DNA of 64,000 bases from Gigantopelta aegis (GCF_016097555.1 NC_054702.1:108746727-108810726), one strand, 5' to 3'; shown: positions 46,201 to 58,678, counted from the first letter of the stretch. Made by a program: numbers and translations. Notes: a model not told the origin generated them from the letters alone.

Positions 46201-46544
46201 AAAGAAATGTTTTATTTAATGACGCACTCAACACATTTTATTTATGGTTATATGGTTAAGGACCACACAGCTTTTGAGAGGAAACCCGCTGTCGCCACTA
46301 CATGGGCTATTCTTTCCGGTTAGCAGCAAGGGATCTTTTATTTGCACTTCCCACAGGCAGGATTTTTTGTTGAACCAGTTATGTATCACTGGTCGGTGCA
46401 ACCGGTTTACACCTACCCATTGAGCCTTGCGGAGCACTCAGGGTTTGGAGTTTGGATTAAAAATCCCATGCCTCGACTGGGATCCGAACCCATTGCCTAC
46501 CAGCCTGTAGACTGATGGCCTAACCACGACACCACTGAGGCCAG
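46201..46544 (-). mobile_element. SINE, head B / alpha tail, 16-bp TSD
   Basis: Antisense alpha tail, core with small internal deletions, and head B ending CCACTGAGGCCAG. The TSD TGACTTGTTATGAAAG is at 46185-46200 and 46545-46560 with no mismatch, the longest TSD in the window. Confidence 0.93.
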
Positions 46545-46560
46545 TGACTTGTTATGAAAG

Positions 46561-47283
46561 TCACCAATCTGTAACAGTGACCTTTATTGGGGTTATGGAC
46601 AGGAATTAAAATGACATTGGATTTTTTTTTTTAAATAATTAAAAAATGAAATCCTGAGAACCTTCCAGGGTGATGAAATATATGTCATTACTGTGAGCAT
46701 TTCACCAGAGAACAACATTTTGAACAGTTTTTGGCTGACAGGAACAGCTAACAGGTAGCACTGAAATCTGGAATTGTGATAAATTGAAATGTTATTTGGG
46801 TGACCTGGAATGGTTATATGGAATTGTTTTGTAACCAAAATGTGGCATTTCTGGATGTTGAAACCTCAGTGACATTACTTGAGTCTGGCTAAATGAACTT
46901 GTGATTTTATGTATAATATTCCAACAATTATTATTTAAAATTATTAACATTGAGGCATGCTGTCCTGGGCATGTAACTCACGTCTGCACTATGGCTTGAG
47001 GTTCCATGGTTGGTGTGAGAGGAAAGCACATTGGTTGCTCTTACTGGTAATATCCATAACACTCTGCAGTCATCACCTCAAAAGTTTTAGAAGAGTGGTA
47101 AACTGATCGCTGTACAATAAAATTTTAATGAATTTTATGTTGATAGCACCATTTTAGGAGAATGGTCTTCAGATCACCTTTATGTTGCTCATTGCAAAGG
47201 CTTCTCTGTAAGCCAGGTGGGCAGTATTCCAAATACTGACTGAACCAAGCATTGTTTAACTTGGTACATGAGAACCAGTGTTT
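46561..47283. other. Downstream flank, no recognised element
   Basis: Unique-looking DNA; the minus frame at 46593-46838 has no motif. Confidence 0.5.
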
Positions 47284-47427
47284 GAACACAGTTTATGGGT
47301 ACAGACTTGACTCTCCTTGATATCAGGATTCGAACACAGTTTATGGGTACAGACTTGACTCTCCTTGTTATCAGGATTCGAACACAGTTTATGGGTACAG
47401 ACTTGACTCTCCTTGTTATCAGGATTC
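47284..47427. repeat. 48-bp tandem repeat, three copies
   Basis: GAACACAGTTTATGGGTACA, GACTTGACTCTCCTTG and (A/T)TATCAGGATTC; starts at 47284, 47332 and 47380, nearly identical. Confidence 0.95.
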
Positions 47428-47867
47428 TAACAGTAGCAAAGCAGTGGTAATCGTCTAATTGTTGGATTACCTCCCATTAATCATTGCCAATTGAAGGTGT
47501 GCTGATAAGCACAGTGGAAGTTGGTGTGATCTGGAAAGCCAGTGGAGAATTAGTCCGGCCTGTAACAATGTTGTGATAACAGGTTATTGGATGATGTAAC
47601 CCAGGCTAACAGACACCATGTTCTCCTGGTGATTCTCTTTGGAGAAGGCTGGTGCACCATTACCACCTCTTCCATATCACTCTCTGATGTAATATTACAC
47701 AAAACAGTGTAATCTTATTAATCTTCTTGATAAGCTTTATCAAATTAAACAAGACATTATTTACTTGATGATCCCAGTAGCAGAAATATTATATCGGACA
47801 AGTAGGAGACTGTATTTACAACATATTGCAGAGTAGCAGTTGGATCATTTGTCTTAAGTGCATCTAT

Positions 47868-47905
47868 GTGAAAGTGTATATAAAAGATCCCTTGCTGCAT
47901 TAGGA
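47868..47905 (+). mobile_element. SINE core scrap
   Basis: GTGAAAGTGTATATAAAAGA then TCCCTTGCTGCATTAG matches the core centre only. Confidence 0.5.
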
Positions 47906-48923
47906 AAATCAACTGTTCACATGGAATCGATGGCTGGCGAAGTCAGAACTCGAGTCCACGGTGGGCGTGCCTGAACCGAAAGGATGTGGGCACATTAATA
48001 TAGTTCCCTTCCCTTCAACTGTTCGCATTTAGGCCCCCCCCCCCCTTTATTACCCACCCCCACCCCATGTGTGTGGGGTTTTTTGGGGGGGTTTTGTTGT
48101 TTTTTTATCTTTTTTCACCTCTCTCCTCATCTTATACAGTGTGTATCACTGGACTGTTTTGAGAGGGGCCTGTGACCATTTTACTTTTGAGGACTTCCGG
48201 GATGCATATCCCTGAGCCCCCTGCGCATTTCGCCTCACTTAGTAAGTTACTCTCAGCGGGCTTGGGTTTGCCTCTTTTGTAGTATTGCAACTCCCTCCCT
48301 CCATCTTTACCAAATCCAGGCTTGTTATAGCCTAAAATAGGAACCTCCATGTGAACAAAGGTTGTTGGCCTACTCTCCCCTTTTTGCCGCCACTGGCGAT
48401 TGTACTTTAGTAAGTTGGGCAGTGTGTCTAAATGTTGTCTTTCTCAATGATAGACATGATATTTTAATAATTATGTAACCCCTATTGGACTACATCTCGT
48501 ATGGATTGGTATCCTTATTGGGATTCCAGAGGGGGTTTAACATTAATATTACCCACAATTTTACTTTACTTTTATATGACTGGACACTAAAATATAATCC
48601 ACCTTTTCCCTTTCTACTTATATTAACACCTTTTAATTTATTACTATGACATGTTTATATATTTTTTATTTTATTATAATTATTATTATTTTTATTATTA
48701 TTATTTTTTTTTTTTTTTTTTTTTTGTTGTTGTTGTTGTTATAGACTTATTTCAATTATATTATTGTGTTGTGGGTTTTTTTAAATTATTATTTTAACTG
48801 TTGGGTTTTCTGGGGTGTTTTTGGGTGGGGTTTTTTTAAACTAGCTTACCAATATGATGGAGTACACAAACTATCTATATATATATTCCATGTTTATTTT
48901 ATTATTGTCCTTTAATTATCGTC

Positions 48924-48968
<45 letters not shown>

Positions 48969-49363
48969 TCAATTTCTCACATTTTCATTATGGTGGAGGT
49001 GGTGGTTGGGAGGGCCTAGGGAAATGAATTACAAATGGGGCGGACCTTCCCTTCTACTCTCCTCCGACATACATACCAGATTAACCAGACATACGTTATT
49101 GTCAATATTCTACTTTTTACATAATCATTTGTAGAAACCTGTTTTAACCCTTTGTTTAAACCCTTTTAACTTCTTTGTAAATAAAGTTTATTTAACCATC
49201 AATTAAGTATTTTTAGCTAATCATCTGTATAAACATTATTAACTTTTAAAACTTTTTTTATCTTTTTTTTTAAAAATACTTCCCCCACCCCTCTCGTTCC
49301 GAGTAGTTTCTGGCTCTAGTCAGAAATCATGCTCGAAATGAGCGTGCTTGAACATTAAATTGA
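47906..49363. other. Compositionally mixed stretch; T-runs, TA microsatellite, possible decayed element
   Basis: C- and G-runs at about 48033-48088, a T(22) run with (TTG)n near 48708-48741 and (TA)n at 48934-48966. A GC-richer part at 48120-48400 includes a 72-codon minus frame without known motifs. AATAAAGTTTATTTAACC at 49181 looks like a 3'-end motif. It may be the tail of an old non-LTR element, but I could not identify one. Confidence 0.35.
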
Positions 49364-49431
49364 TATGTTTGACATATAATAGCCAACGATTAATTAATTA
49401 ATGTGCTCTAGTGGTGTCGTTAAACAAAAGT
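49364..49431 (+). mobile_element. SINE beta-tail fragment
   Basis: ATGTTTGACATATAATAGCC, AATGTGCTCTAGTGGTGTCG and TTAAACAAAAG; head and core absent. Confidence 0.75.
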
Positions 49432-51749
49432 ACAGTTTGTTGGAGGACTGACCCCTCAATAGATATATATGAGGGTTTTAAATCTGGTGTTTGGAAAAGT
49501 GCACAAAAAAGGTCTCTTCCAATTTATGTTGTTTTCAGCTACAGTGGTGGTTTGGTTGAGCCTTGAGGCTTGTAGATAGTGGCTTCACACTGTAGTACTG
49601 GTCACATCTTGGTGCAAGTTTTAACAGCCATTATACATACGTCTATCTCACTGACTATGAACAACTACCCTTTAACTCACTGTCTTGGACAAACAGCCCA
49701 AATAGTTCAGGTATGTGAGTGGCCAGGACATTGTATTTCATATTAATTAGAGATAAGCAGAAAAATTAAGCTAAAATTAATTAGGTTTCTTCTTATATTA
49801 AACTCTGTCTTACCATACCTTATCTTGGTAGAGCAAATGGGCTCTTGTACAAATTCGTACACTGGGGTTAAAGTAATGAGTAACTTCTTGTAACTGTAAC
49901 ATGAAATCCAGATGTAATGAATTATTAAACTATAACTTTCTTTCTACTTGTACATTAATAGGACATTAATAACAAAAACAAGTCAAAAGAGATGATATTT
50001 TTAGTAGAAGATAAAAAGGTTTGAAAGTTTATTAGTTTTTTATTTTAATCTGGGCTGATTTGTCAGTAATATATTTTCTTTAATAGTCAAACCATAGCAG
50101 ACAATGCTGCAGTTGATAATGCCTATTAGTAAAAAAGCAGCTGATAATGCTACTTTAATAGTTAAAACTGCAGTTGATAAATTAAATGCTACTTTATTAG
50201 TCAAATTACACTTGATAATGCTTCTTTAATAGTCTAATTAAAGTTGATCTTATTACTTTATTGGTCAAATTAAGGTTTGTAATGCTGCTTTAATTGTCAA
50301 ACTGCAGTTATGTTCTTTTAATAGTTAAATAACAATTAATCATGATTCTTTTAGCATCAGTAATTTTTCTCTACAATTTTAGAATTTTACCCCATATCTG
50401 TTAACAAGTGGTGACTGACAATCAGGTGATTATTTTCCTCTCTTGATTGCACTTTGTATGAAGACTAACAGCTGGCTGTTTCGACAGGAATGTTTCTGAA
50501 AAAACCTACAAAACTTATCAAGAGTAATTGAATGATTGCGAAGTGTTTGTGTTTAACACGTGAGAGGCTTCATGTCAGCTCTAGATACAAAACACTGAGT
50601 TCTCTAAGTACCCACCCACTGCTCAAAATTTAAAGTGTTTTTTTTTTTTTTTGGGGGGGGGGGGGTTCCTAGTTCATCTGTCTGTGAAGAAATTGTTTAA
50701 AACAGTTTGATTATAGAAAGCTGATTTGTAATTTGGTACAGATTTGAGACCATTTTCTGATCTATATTTTCTCAGCACACTGACACCAGTGATTGGGAAC
50801 AGAAAGCCATGAACTTTGTTGCTTGCTTTTCTTCTTGGTAGTTGCAATAAAGAATCATTTAAAACTGTCTTGTAATTTTCACATTTTAAAAATAATTTTC
50901 ACTCTTAATCATAAATTTGTATGCCATCAAGAAACAGTTGAAGAGTTGTTTTGCTTCTGTTATTTTGTATAGTTTTTGAGAACATTCAGAAATATAGTTA
51001 AAGGATCCATCACTAATTTAATCATCAGTGCCTGTGGTTTGGATACAGCTCAATTTCCCATGACTGAAATATAAACTGCCATGGTATGTACTGTTCTATG
51101 GCAGTAGTCTAAGTGATAGCAGTGGGTTTCTTCTCTCTTTCTGTGGGCGAACTGTCAAGAAATAACATCAAAAGAATATGAGAAAAAAGTTACTTGTTGC
51201 TTGAAGGTATGGGATCTAGATGAACTTGAAAGTCACACTGATTTTATTGTAAAATGTAGATAAGCATGGATTTGTTTGTCATCGCAAGTCAGCAGATCTC
51301 TGACAATGCAATATATATGTTGTACATTTTTGTATACATACTGGAAACAATACACACACATGCTGGATCTGTGATAAGCCAGAGATGTAATTTAACAAAG
51401 ACATCACTGTTTGGGTGATCAGTTTCACAATTCTTGTGCCATATTTATAGCAGTGTGATGACAGGGTATCAAGATTTCTGTATTGCCATGGAAATAAAAT
51501 ACATTTTGCAATAGAAACCTGGCTATGTTTTTTTGTAAATGGTCTCATAAATATTAACGTTTCATGTCTGATCATGGGTAAAATCTTTAAAAGTGAATAT
51601 CAAAACACAGTTTTCCCCTTTGATGTGAGCCGTAGAGAGGATTGTTTGACTCTCTCAGTCGTGTGATGACACCAACAAGGTGGTGGTGTTTTGGTATTGT
51701 TTCAATGAAAATATAGAGTCAGTAGGTGGGATGTTTTGATACACGATTT
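49432..51749. other. Downstream flank, no gene recognised
   Basis: AT-rich. A degenerate phrase (TAATAGTCAAA...GCAGTTGATAATGC) recurs about six times at 50080-50345. T(17)/G(13) run at 50636-50665. A very decayed SINE core may lie at 51035-51140 (CCATGGTATGTACTGTTCTA, AGCAGTGGGTTTCTTCTCTC). Confidence 0.45.
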
Positions 51750-52345
51750 CCAATCTAATTAAAATTAGCTCCACTATTACATGTGGATCTAACACCAGCC
51801 AGTTGGAGCTCATGTCCACCAATCAAAACCTTACTTGCAGAATCTTGCCAGTGATTTAAAAATAATTTGAAAACATTCCAAATTATCCTGAGGGTATACG
51901 ACATGTTTCGTGTGAATTACGAATGCCTTAAAACATGTTTTATTTTATAAAATAAATAATTTTTAATGTAAAACTGAAGACTGATTTAGTTGGGGGTTTT
52001 TTTATAAATAAAAAAATAATTTTTTAATGTAAAATTGAAGACTGATAACCCACCCCGTACGTATTGGTATGGTTCGATGTACTGCAGCCACTAAAATAGA
52101 CTCGCCCGATATTTTTAGAATTTGTATGCTCCCAAATAACATTATAAAAGGTGAAGTGTGATTGGTCAATATTTAAATTATTATTTACAGACGAAAGGTT
52201 ACCTGGACAATGGGGTCTACACAGTGTTGTTAGTTTTAAATCACTGGCAAGATTCTGCAAGTAAAGTTTTGATTGGTGGACATGAGCTCCAACTGGCTGG
52301 TGTTAGATCCACATGTAATAGTGGAGCTAATTTTAATTAGATTGG
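51750..52345. mobile_element. MITE with 111-bp terminal inverted repeats, 596 bp
   Basis: The left arm 51750-51860 starts CCAATCTAATTAAAATTAGC and ends GCCAGTGATTTAAA. The right arm 52235-52345 is its exact complement except for one base (AACCTTAC against AACTTTAC), about 99% identity. The interior is AT-rich and non-coding, with an internal repeat of TTTTTAATGTAAAA(C/T)TGAAGACTGAT. I could not define a TSD. The near-identity suggests a recent insertion. Confidence 0.93.
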
Positions 52346-52434
52346 ATGATTTCTAGCCCAAATAAGACCAGATAAAAGACATTTTCCAAACAAATTATTG
52401 CTAATAATGTATTAACATTTCTTGTAACAGATTC

Positions 52435-52550
52435 CGTTGAGGAAATTCATGCCATAGTCTCTCAGTACAAGAGTCCAGTGCTTTACCAACTGAGCTAATA
52501 AAGAAATTTCCACTAGCTACTGCCAGTATGAGTATATTAAACCAACACTA
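52435..52550 (-). mobile_element. tRNA-like SINE head (head E), decayed copy
   Basis: Read on the minus strand, TTAGCTCAGTTGGTAAAGCA then CTGGACTCTTGTACTGAGAG resembles a tRNA with box A (TAGCTCAGTTGG). It shares CTCAGTACAAGAGTC and CTAGCTACTGCCAGTA with the copy at 53318. Box B is disrupted here. Confidence 0.55.
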
Positions 52551-52558
52551 CTACATAC

Positions 52559-52559
<1 letters not shown>

Positions 52560-52601
<42 letters not shown>
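52560..52601. repeat. Poly(C), 42 bases
   Basis: Uninterrupted C-run; a G-run on the minus strand. The length in the assembly may be imprecise. Confidence 0.95.
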
Positions 52602-53124
52602 TTAATTGAAGCTACATCCTGGAGCTGTGAGCCATGGGCAGTTGAACTGTTATGGATTCTGACTGGAATATAATTGTAATTATTACCCCAGCGGTCACTC
52701 ATAATGGGGGAAATATTTACCATATTTTCTCCGTGAGAAATATTCTGCACTGGTCTAACAAACAATACTATTGGACAATTTGACGTTTACAAACCAATGA
52801 TGTCGGTACTAAATATGACATCATCACGATTTGGCAAACACACAAAATGACGTCATGTTTTTTTAAAGAGTTTGCGTTTATGGCTCTCTGTTTTGGGGTT
52901 CAATTTATAACAAAATGTCATTTTAATGCAATTCATTATATATTTTGTAGGAGAATAAAAAATAACTTTTGTTTTTTAAAATTATCTATGAACGTGATTA
53001 AATTACAAAGCTATAGCAATTGTCAGAACAGTGTGTAAAGTGGTTTACATTGTTTCTATACAGGTTGGCCTTCGTGCATGTGTGTCAAAAATAAAGGCTT
53101 TTAGAGAAAAATAGCTTTGGTAAT

Positions 53125-53282
53125 AAATAGAATAACAAACTCGGTACCAGTTATTATCAAATTTATGTCCCTCATGAAATAATTTTCAATTGTCACTCGC
53201 TATAGCTTGTGACAACTGAAAATTATTTCATGAGGGACATAAATTTGATAATAACTGGTAACTCATTTATTGTCCTCTATTT
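53125..53282. repeat. Long near-perfect palindrome (foldback element)
   Basis: The arms 53146-53196 (ACCAGTTATTATCAAATTTA, TGTCCCTCATGAAATAATTT) and 53209-53259 are complementary with about one mismatch, around a 12-base loop TCGCTATAGCTT. Imperfect pairing extends the arms outward to about 53125 and 53282 (AAATAGA...). Confidence 0.92.
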
Positions 53283-53317
53283 AAGAACACACCAGTTCCA
53301 ATGTCTACTCCAAATGT

Positions 53318-53410
53318 AACAGAGGGGATTCGAACCATAGTTTCTCAGTACAAGAGTCAAGCACTCTTCCCATTAGCTACTGCCAGTAGGACTTGAAATC
53401 AGCACTATTA
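53318..53410 (-). mobile_element. tRNA-like SINE head (head E)
   Basis: On the minus strand it reads GGCAGTAGCTAATGGGAAGA, GTGCTTGACTCTTGTACTGA, then TATGGTTCGAATCCCCTCTG. Box B GGTTCGAATCC is perfect and box A is recognisable. It is related to 52435-52550. It could be a tRNA-derived SINE or a tRNA pseudogene. Confidence 0.6.
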
Positions 53411-54682
53411 AATATAGAATTGACATAATCTTATTTTTCATTATTCTGACGCAACCTGACTGCCATAAGAGATAATAGTTGTTGTTTTTCTAAATGCCTT
53501 TATGAGTTGTTTTTATATTATAGCCTGTGAGATATTCTATATTTATATGATATTCCTATTTTGTCTTAATCTAAAAACTGTAGATAAAACTGTTAAAACA
53601 TTGTGCCTTCTAGTTATTTTGACAGAGTGTCAAGTGTGCAGTAAGTTGGTAATGTAGTCAGTTGAAGGCTATTTCAGATATGTTGGGTTCGGTATGATAA
53701 GAAGGAAGGATAGGTGAAGTACTAATATCTTTTAGATACACAACCACTAGAGCATCATAATATTAACTGACCTGTTAGTGAGACCAACTATTCTCAAATG
53801 TGCCACCCACCACTGCATAAATTAGCAATATTAATTTCACTATTTATTTAGTAGTAGTGATTGTTTTTAAAAATTCTCTGTTAATGCTGTCCAAATGTCG
53901 TGAAAATTTAAACATTGGTACAAGTGTAACTTGGACCAAACAATGTTTTGGTCACTATTGCATAAATTTAATATACTGTGTGATAAATGATAAAAATGTA
54001 TGATTAAAATTAAGGATTTTGATTTAAGTTTAAAAACACTGTTTTATACTAAGTTGTAGCTTTTTCTTTGTATGTTTGTTATTATTTACTGGATTTTCTA
54101 CTCTGTGCATTATATAATCAGTGCCAAGTGAAGTTTTTAACTATATTTTAATCTAATACCTTTTCTGTCAGAACATATGAATGATGATTTTTGGTAATTG
54201 TTAAAAAAAATATTTCTTAAAAACTTTTGTTAAACTGTAAAAGAATTAAACAAAGAAATATATATATATATATTATCACCAAATCTGTTAATAAACATGT
54301 ATTTTGACATCCACCAGGTTTCATAAGATAGTGTATACATTTAGATGTGTTAATATGGTTTGTGATTCCTCATCTGTACTATGCCCACCACTACTATATA
54401 CATGTCTAGACACTATGAACAGATAACAGGACCATTCAGCTTTTACAGCTAATGTCTGCAGTGTAGCTCTCGTTTATCTGACCTGTGTGGCGTGATCAAC
54501 CTACCATTGTTTATCTCATTGTCTAAAGACAGATCCAAGGGTTGGGACTAGAGGACATGTCCGCCCCCTAAATATATTCAAGTGTCTCTTTTTTCATGGC
54601 TTTTTACAAACATTTTCATTGGATTACTCTTTTTATGAGTTGGTATGAGTTTTCCCTTTGTACTTGCCCCCCTTTCCCCCTC

Positions 54683-54723
<41 letters not shown>

Positions 54724-55400
54724 AGATGCAAACAAACAAAGCTGGATTCACCTCTGAAGTTAGTAAATAATTATAATATCAGTAAAATCTTGTCTGGTTA
54801 ATAAAATTCACTCTGTTCACAAATATGGTATAGGGTCTATGTATTTTAATGGAAATAGAAGAAATGGCTCTTAATGACGTCTTGTAATATTTTTTTAATA
54901 TTTGACAATGACTATTTGGTGTTCAACATTGGGTCATTGTAATAAACCTGCCTAATCTACAATGTTAAGAGAAGCAAACAGTTATTATGAGAATTTTATA
55001 TAGTGTAATTAATTGTAATTTTATAAAGGGAATGACCTTGACAGTGATACATCAAGGGGCTGTATAAACACCTGAGATGAGACTATCTTATCTGCCTGCT
55101 TTCTAATTAGATTCATGTAAACATTGCTATCAGTCGGATATTAATAATATCAACACGCTAATATCTCTCTGGAAGTAGTACCGCACACCCATTTTTCTTC
55201 ACACTCGAGATGGTATATCGCATACTTAGTTTGTATCGCATGTTTGTTGGCTTGATAACGGTCTGGCTGCAAAAATATTTCTAATAGCTACAATATATTT
55301 ACTTGGTATGAATGGTGGGACAGCATGTAGCCAATTCCTTAGGTACCCTTCATAACATTTCTATATATAGAGGATGTCCGCTGAAAATATCTTCGCATTC
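53411..55400. other. Downstream flank, AT-rich; C(30)A(11) run
   Basis: The only clear feature is C(30) followed by A(11) at 54684-54724. No gene is seen. Confidence 0.5.
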
Positions 55401-55463
55401 ACAGGTATCCAGGTAATAAGAACAGGTATCCAGGTAATAAGAACAAGTATTCACGTAATAAGA
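55401..55463. repeat. 21-bp tandem repeat, three copies
   Basis: ACAGGTATCCAGGTAATAAG A, the third copy diverged (ACAAGTATTCACGTAATAAG A). Confidence 0.9.
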
Positions 55464-56291
55464 ACAGCTAGCACATATTTCTAAATCATAAAACAATTCC
55501 ATGAGTTGGCCCAAGCATTAATTTTCCCATGTGTTGTCTACACATTCATCAGTTAATTATTAAGTTTACAAGTTTTAACATGGATATTGTTATGGTACCA
55601 TGCAACATTTGTTTAGGTTCTGATACATTTGTATGGCTGAATGCACTTAGTACTTTACAGCATAAAAAGATTCAGCTTAATTTATATTCAAAGTATCCAA
55701 TATGTGCCACTCACCACTGTGTAAATATGTTAAACATGGAAGAAGAAAAAAGCATTTTAATACATTTAGGATTAATTGCCTGCAGCTTTTTGGGGGTATT
55801 TATTTTGTTACATTGAAGACATAGATTTGCAGGATATTCATGTTGTAAATGGGATAGTCTCAGTTTATCTGGTTTTCATATATTTATTGAATTTTTTATA
55901 TATATACACCACTTACTCATGCATTTACAATTTATGAATAAATGCATGTATTATATGAAGATCATTAAAAAAATTGTCATGACACCAACCCCTGCAATTG
56001 CCTGGTTGTTTACTAACTGATGAGTAAACGTAGACTGTATGACACACACACACTGACTAATGCCCGTCCTATCTCGATGGATCTATCTGCTGATTGACGG
56101 ATGTCTATTTTATATAGTATCTATTGTTCAACGCAGTCCACTTGATGATAACAACTCTATCTCCTTCCACACCCACTAACTGTGTCACCAGTGTATCAAA
56201 AACACCATACAGTAACTAAAACATAAATATCAATATAAATGTCACTAATAGCATCTAAAATAACACTAGTGTATGAAAAACACCAAATAGC
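55464..56291. other. Downstream flank, no recognised element
   Basis: The 95-codon frame at 55529-55816 has a hydrophobic C-terminus but no motif, start context or splice pattern that I could defend as a gene. Confidence 0.45.
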
Positions 56292-56560
56292 AACTAAAAT
56301 ATGTACATAAATGTTGATCAATGTATTTCAAAGTGTATATAGTAACTAAAATATGTACATAAATGGTGATCAGTGTATTTCAAAGTGTATATAATAACTA
56401 AAATATGTACATAAATGGTGATCAGTGTATTTCAAAGTGTATATAATAACTAAAATATGTACATAAATGTTGATCAATGTATTTCAAAGTGTATATAATA
56501 ACTAAAATATGTACATAAATGGTGATCAGTGTATTTCAAAGTGTATATAATAACTAAAAT
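56292..56560. repeat. 52-bp tandem repeat, five copies
   Basis: AACTAAAATATGTACATAAA, TG(T/G)TGATCA(A/G)TGTATTTC, AAAGTGTATATAAT; starts at 56292, 56344, 56396, 56448 and 56500 plus a stub. Two variants alternate (GTTGATCAATG and GGTGATCAGTG). Confidence 0.95.
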
Positions 56561-56576
56561 TTTAAAAACATGTATA

Positions 56577-56744
56577 CTAAAACCCCTCTAAACTGGACAC
56601 CCATGGTACCAAGTAAAAAGTCTGGTATTGAGGGTTATTTTGTTTAAAGAGGTTCTGTTCTGTACTGGTATTTAAAAAAAGAACCATGAAAGGTTTTCAG
56701 GGAATTCCAGTTTAAATAGGGTCCAATATTGAGGGGTTTAACTG
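56577..56744. mobile_element. pogo/Tigger-like MITE with TA target
   Basis: The left end CTAAAACCCCTCTAAACTGGAC and the complement of the right end CAGTTAAACCCCTCAATATTGG share AAACCCCTC. Both sides are flanked by TA (TATA-CTAAAACC at left, ACTG-TATA at right). The interior contains GTTCTGTTCTGTACTG and GGGAATTCCAGTTTAAA, shared with 60735-60913. Confidence 0.6.
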
Positions 56745-57929
56745 TATATAAATTAAACAAAATCAAATTATACGCATCTATAATTATTAATTGTTTAAAT
56801 CTTGGTTCAGTTATCATGGTTATAAACAAAAAACATGAATTACTTTCATTCAATCTCTAATTATACAAAGTTAACACAAGTATTAATTGATATATTTACA
56901 ATCATTTATTTGTTTTTTATATTATTTTGTTTACACTAAAAAGATATTGTAATTTTTGTCAAAATTTTATTTTCAAGATAAATCAATTGTTAGATGGAGA
57001 ACTTTGTAATAATTACAGCTGTTATTACTAGAGATTAACACCATGGGAACAGGAAATAGTTGGTGCCCTAGTTGTGACCTAAGAATGGCCCAAGTTTCCT
57101 GTAGCAGTTTTAATTGGTTACATTATCTATTCTTGAACATGATTTGATATAAACCAGTCACAATTATTCCCATTTTGTGCTGATAGATACGGGATGTTAA
57201 ATCGAGTCAGTGGTGGCCCCTCTATAAATGCTATTTCTTGTTAACTTACTTTTCTCAAAACGTAGAGGTAGTGTAATTACGGTGGCAATAAATGGTGGAT
57301 TTTTATATATCGCTGAAGTAACACTTTATTATTATAAAATCCTCTTGAATATGGAATAGAGGATATAGAGATTTTGTGATTTAGAGAATATTTAATTGAG
57401 GAAATGCATGGTTATATATAGGATTACAATCATAAAGGACTTAGATTTGTGGTACACAACATATGGAAATCAAATGCATAGTTGAAAAAAAAATTGATTG
57501 ATGAAATATTTAATTGAGGAAATACAGGACTGAAAAGTTAATGGATTTACGTGGATTGTGGTTTTAAGACAGGGTTTTAGATTGCATCAAGTCGAGGTGA
57601 TAAACATTGTTCCCCTAATACATATACCCAAATAATTAGATTAAAATAACTTGAAATACATTTCTGAATTTTGACAGCTCTCCAGCAACTGTTAATGACA
57701 GTACTGAACTAAAACGTTCAGAAAAGACAAAAGTCCCCATTGTGCCTGAATGAGTGAGATCTAAAGCCCTGTAAGAATTTAATTGTATTTACTGAACAAT
57801 TCAAAATGAGCTCCATTGGGATTGGCCAACCCAGGCAGAAGCCTATAGTAAGGCTTCATCCTTGATGGACTGTAGGATTTTTTCTATTCACGATTTCTAA
57901 CATGATATTTTGCATTTTACTTAAGAATT
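56745..57929. other. Downstream flank, no recognised element
   Basis: AT-rich unique-looking DNA. Confidence 0.5.
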
Positions 57930-58063
57930 GACCGCAATTATTTTTTGGTTCATGCAAGTATGAACTGACAAAACGATGCGCACACTGTATGACTGAGGGT
58001 CATACAAACATGCACATTGTTTTTTCGGTTCATACTTGCATGAACCAAAATATAATTGCAGTC
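57930..58063. repeat. Foldback element with about 39-bp arms
   Basis: GACCGCAATTATTTTTTGGT then TCATGCAAGTATGAAC at the left; the right arm is its complement with about three mismatches (GTTCATACTTGCATGAACCA, ATTGCAGTC). The spacer is about 55 bp. Confidence 0.85.
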
Positions 58064-58131
58064 AAATGTTATAATTAAATTTATATGCATACATGTACTT
58101 TAAAAATTCATAAGTGAATTTATTTTGCTTA

Positions 58132-58205
58132 GTTTTAAATACGCCTGTGGTATTGTTTGTGTAGTATTGTTTGTGTTTTAAATACGCCTGTGGTATTGTT
58201 TGTGT
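58132..58205. repeat. Short tandem duplication
   Basis: TTTTAAATACGCCTGTGGTA then TTGTTTGTGT occurs twice, with an extra AGTATTGTTTGTG between. Confidence 0.85.
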
Positions 58206-58334
58206 AAACTTCAGTGATACTTCTGTCGCATAAGAATGCAAACGTTCATTCACTATTATTTGAATAAGGTGATTTTTTAAATGACGTCATTTGGTAACTG
58301 ATGTAATTTTGATAAGCGACGCCATTTCCTTTAG

Positions 58335-58665
58335 TGGGGCGGGATGTAGGCCAGTGGTACAGCGTTCGCTCGGTGCGTGGTTGGTGTGGGATCGATCCCT
58401 GCCGGTAGGCCCATTGGGCTATTTCTCATTCCAGCCAGTGCACCACGACTGGTATATCAAAGGCTGTGGTATGTACTACCCTGTCTGTGGAATGGTGCAT
58501 ATAAAAGATCCTTTGCTGCTAATCAGAAAGAGTAGCCCATGAAGTGGCGACAGCGGGTTTCTTCTCTCAATATCTGTGTGGTCCTCAGCCATATGTCTGA
58601 TGCCATATAACCGTAAATAAAATGTGTTGAGTGCGTCGTTAAATAAAAAAATTATTTCATTCTTT
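58335..58665 (+). mobile_element. Full-length SINE, head A / alpha tail, 13-bp TSD
   Basis: GGGGCGGGATGTAGGCCAGT (box A), GGGATCGATCCC (box B), CCATTGGGCTATTTCTCATT, core, ACCGTAAATAAAATGTGTTG, GTCGTTAAATAAAA. The TSD CCATTTCC TTTAG/CTCTAG (13 bp, one mismatch) is at 58322-58334 and 58666-58678. Best-preserved head-A copy here. Confidence 0.92.
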
Positions 58666-58678
58666 CCATTTCCTCTAG

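Noticed and set aside
47906-49363. Definite LINE insertion
   Set aside because: Composition and a 3'-end-like motif hint at an element, but I see no reverse transcriptase motif or TSD.
53318-53410. Functional tRNA gene
   Set aside because: Boxes A and B are recognisable, but no acceptor-stem pairing or Pol III terminator in the right place, and a decayed relative lies at 52435; more likely a SINE head.
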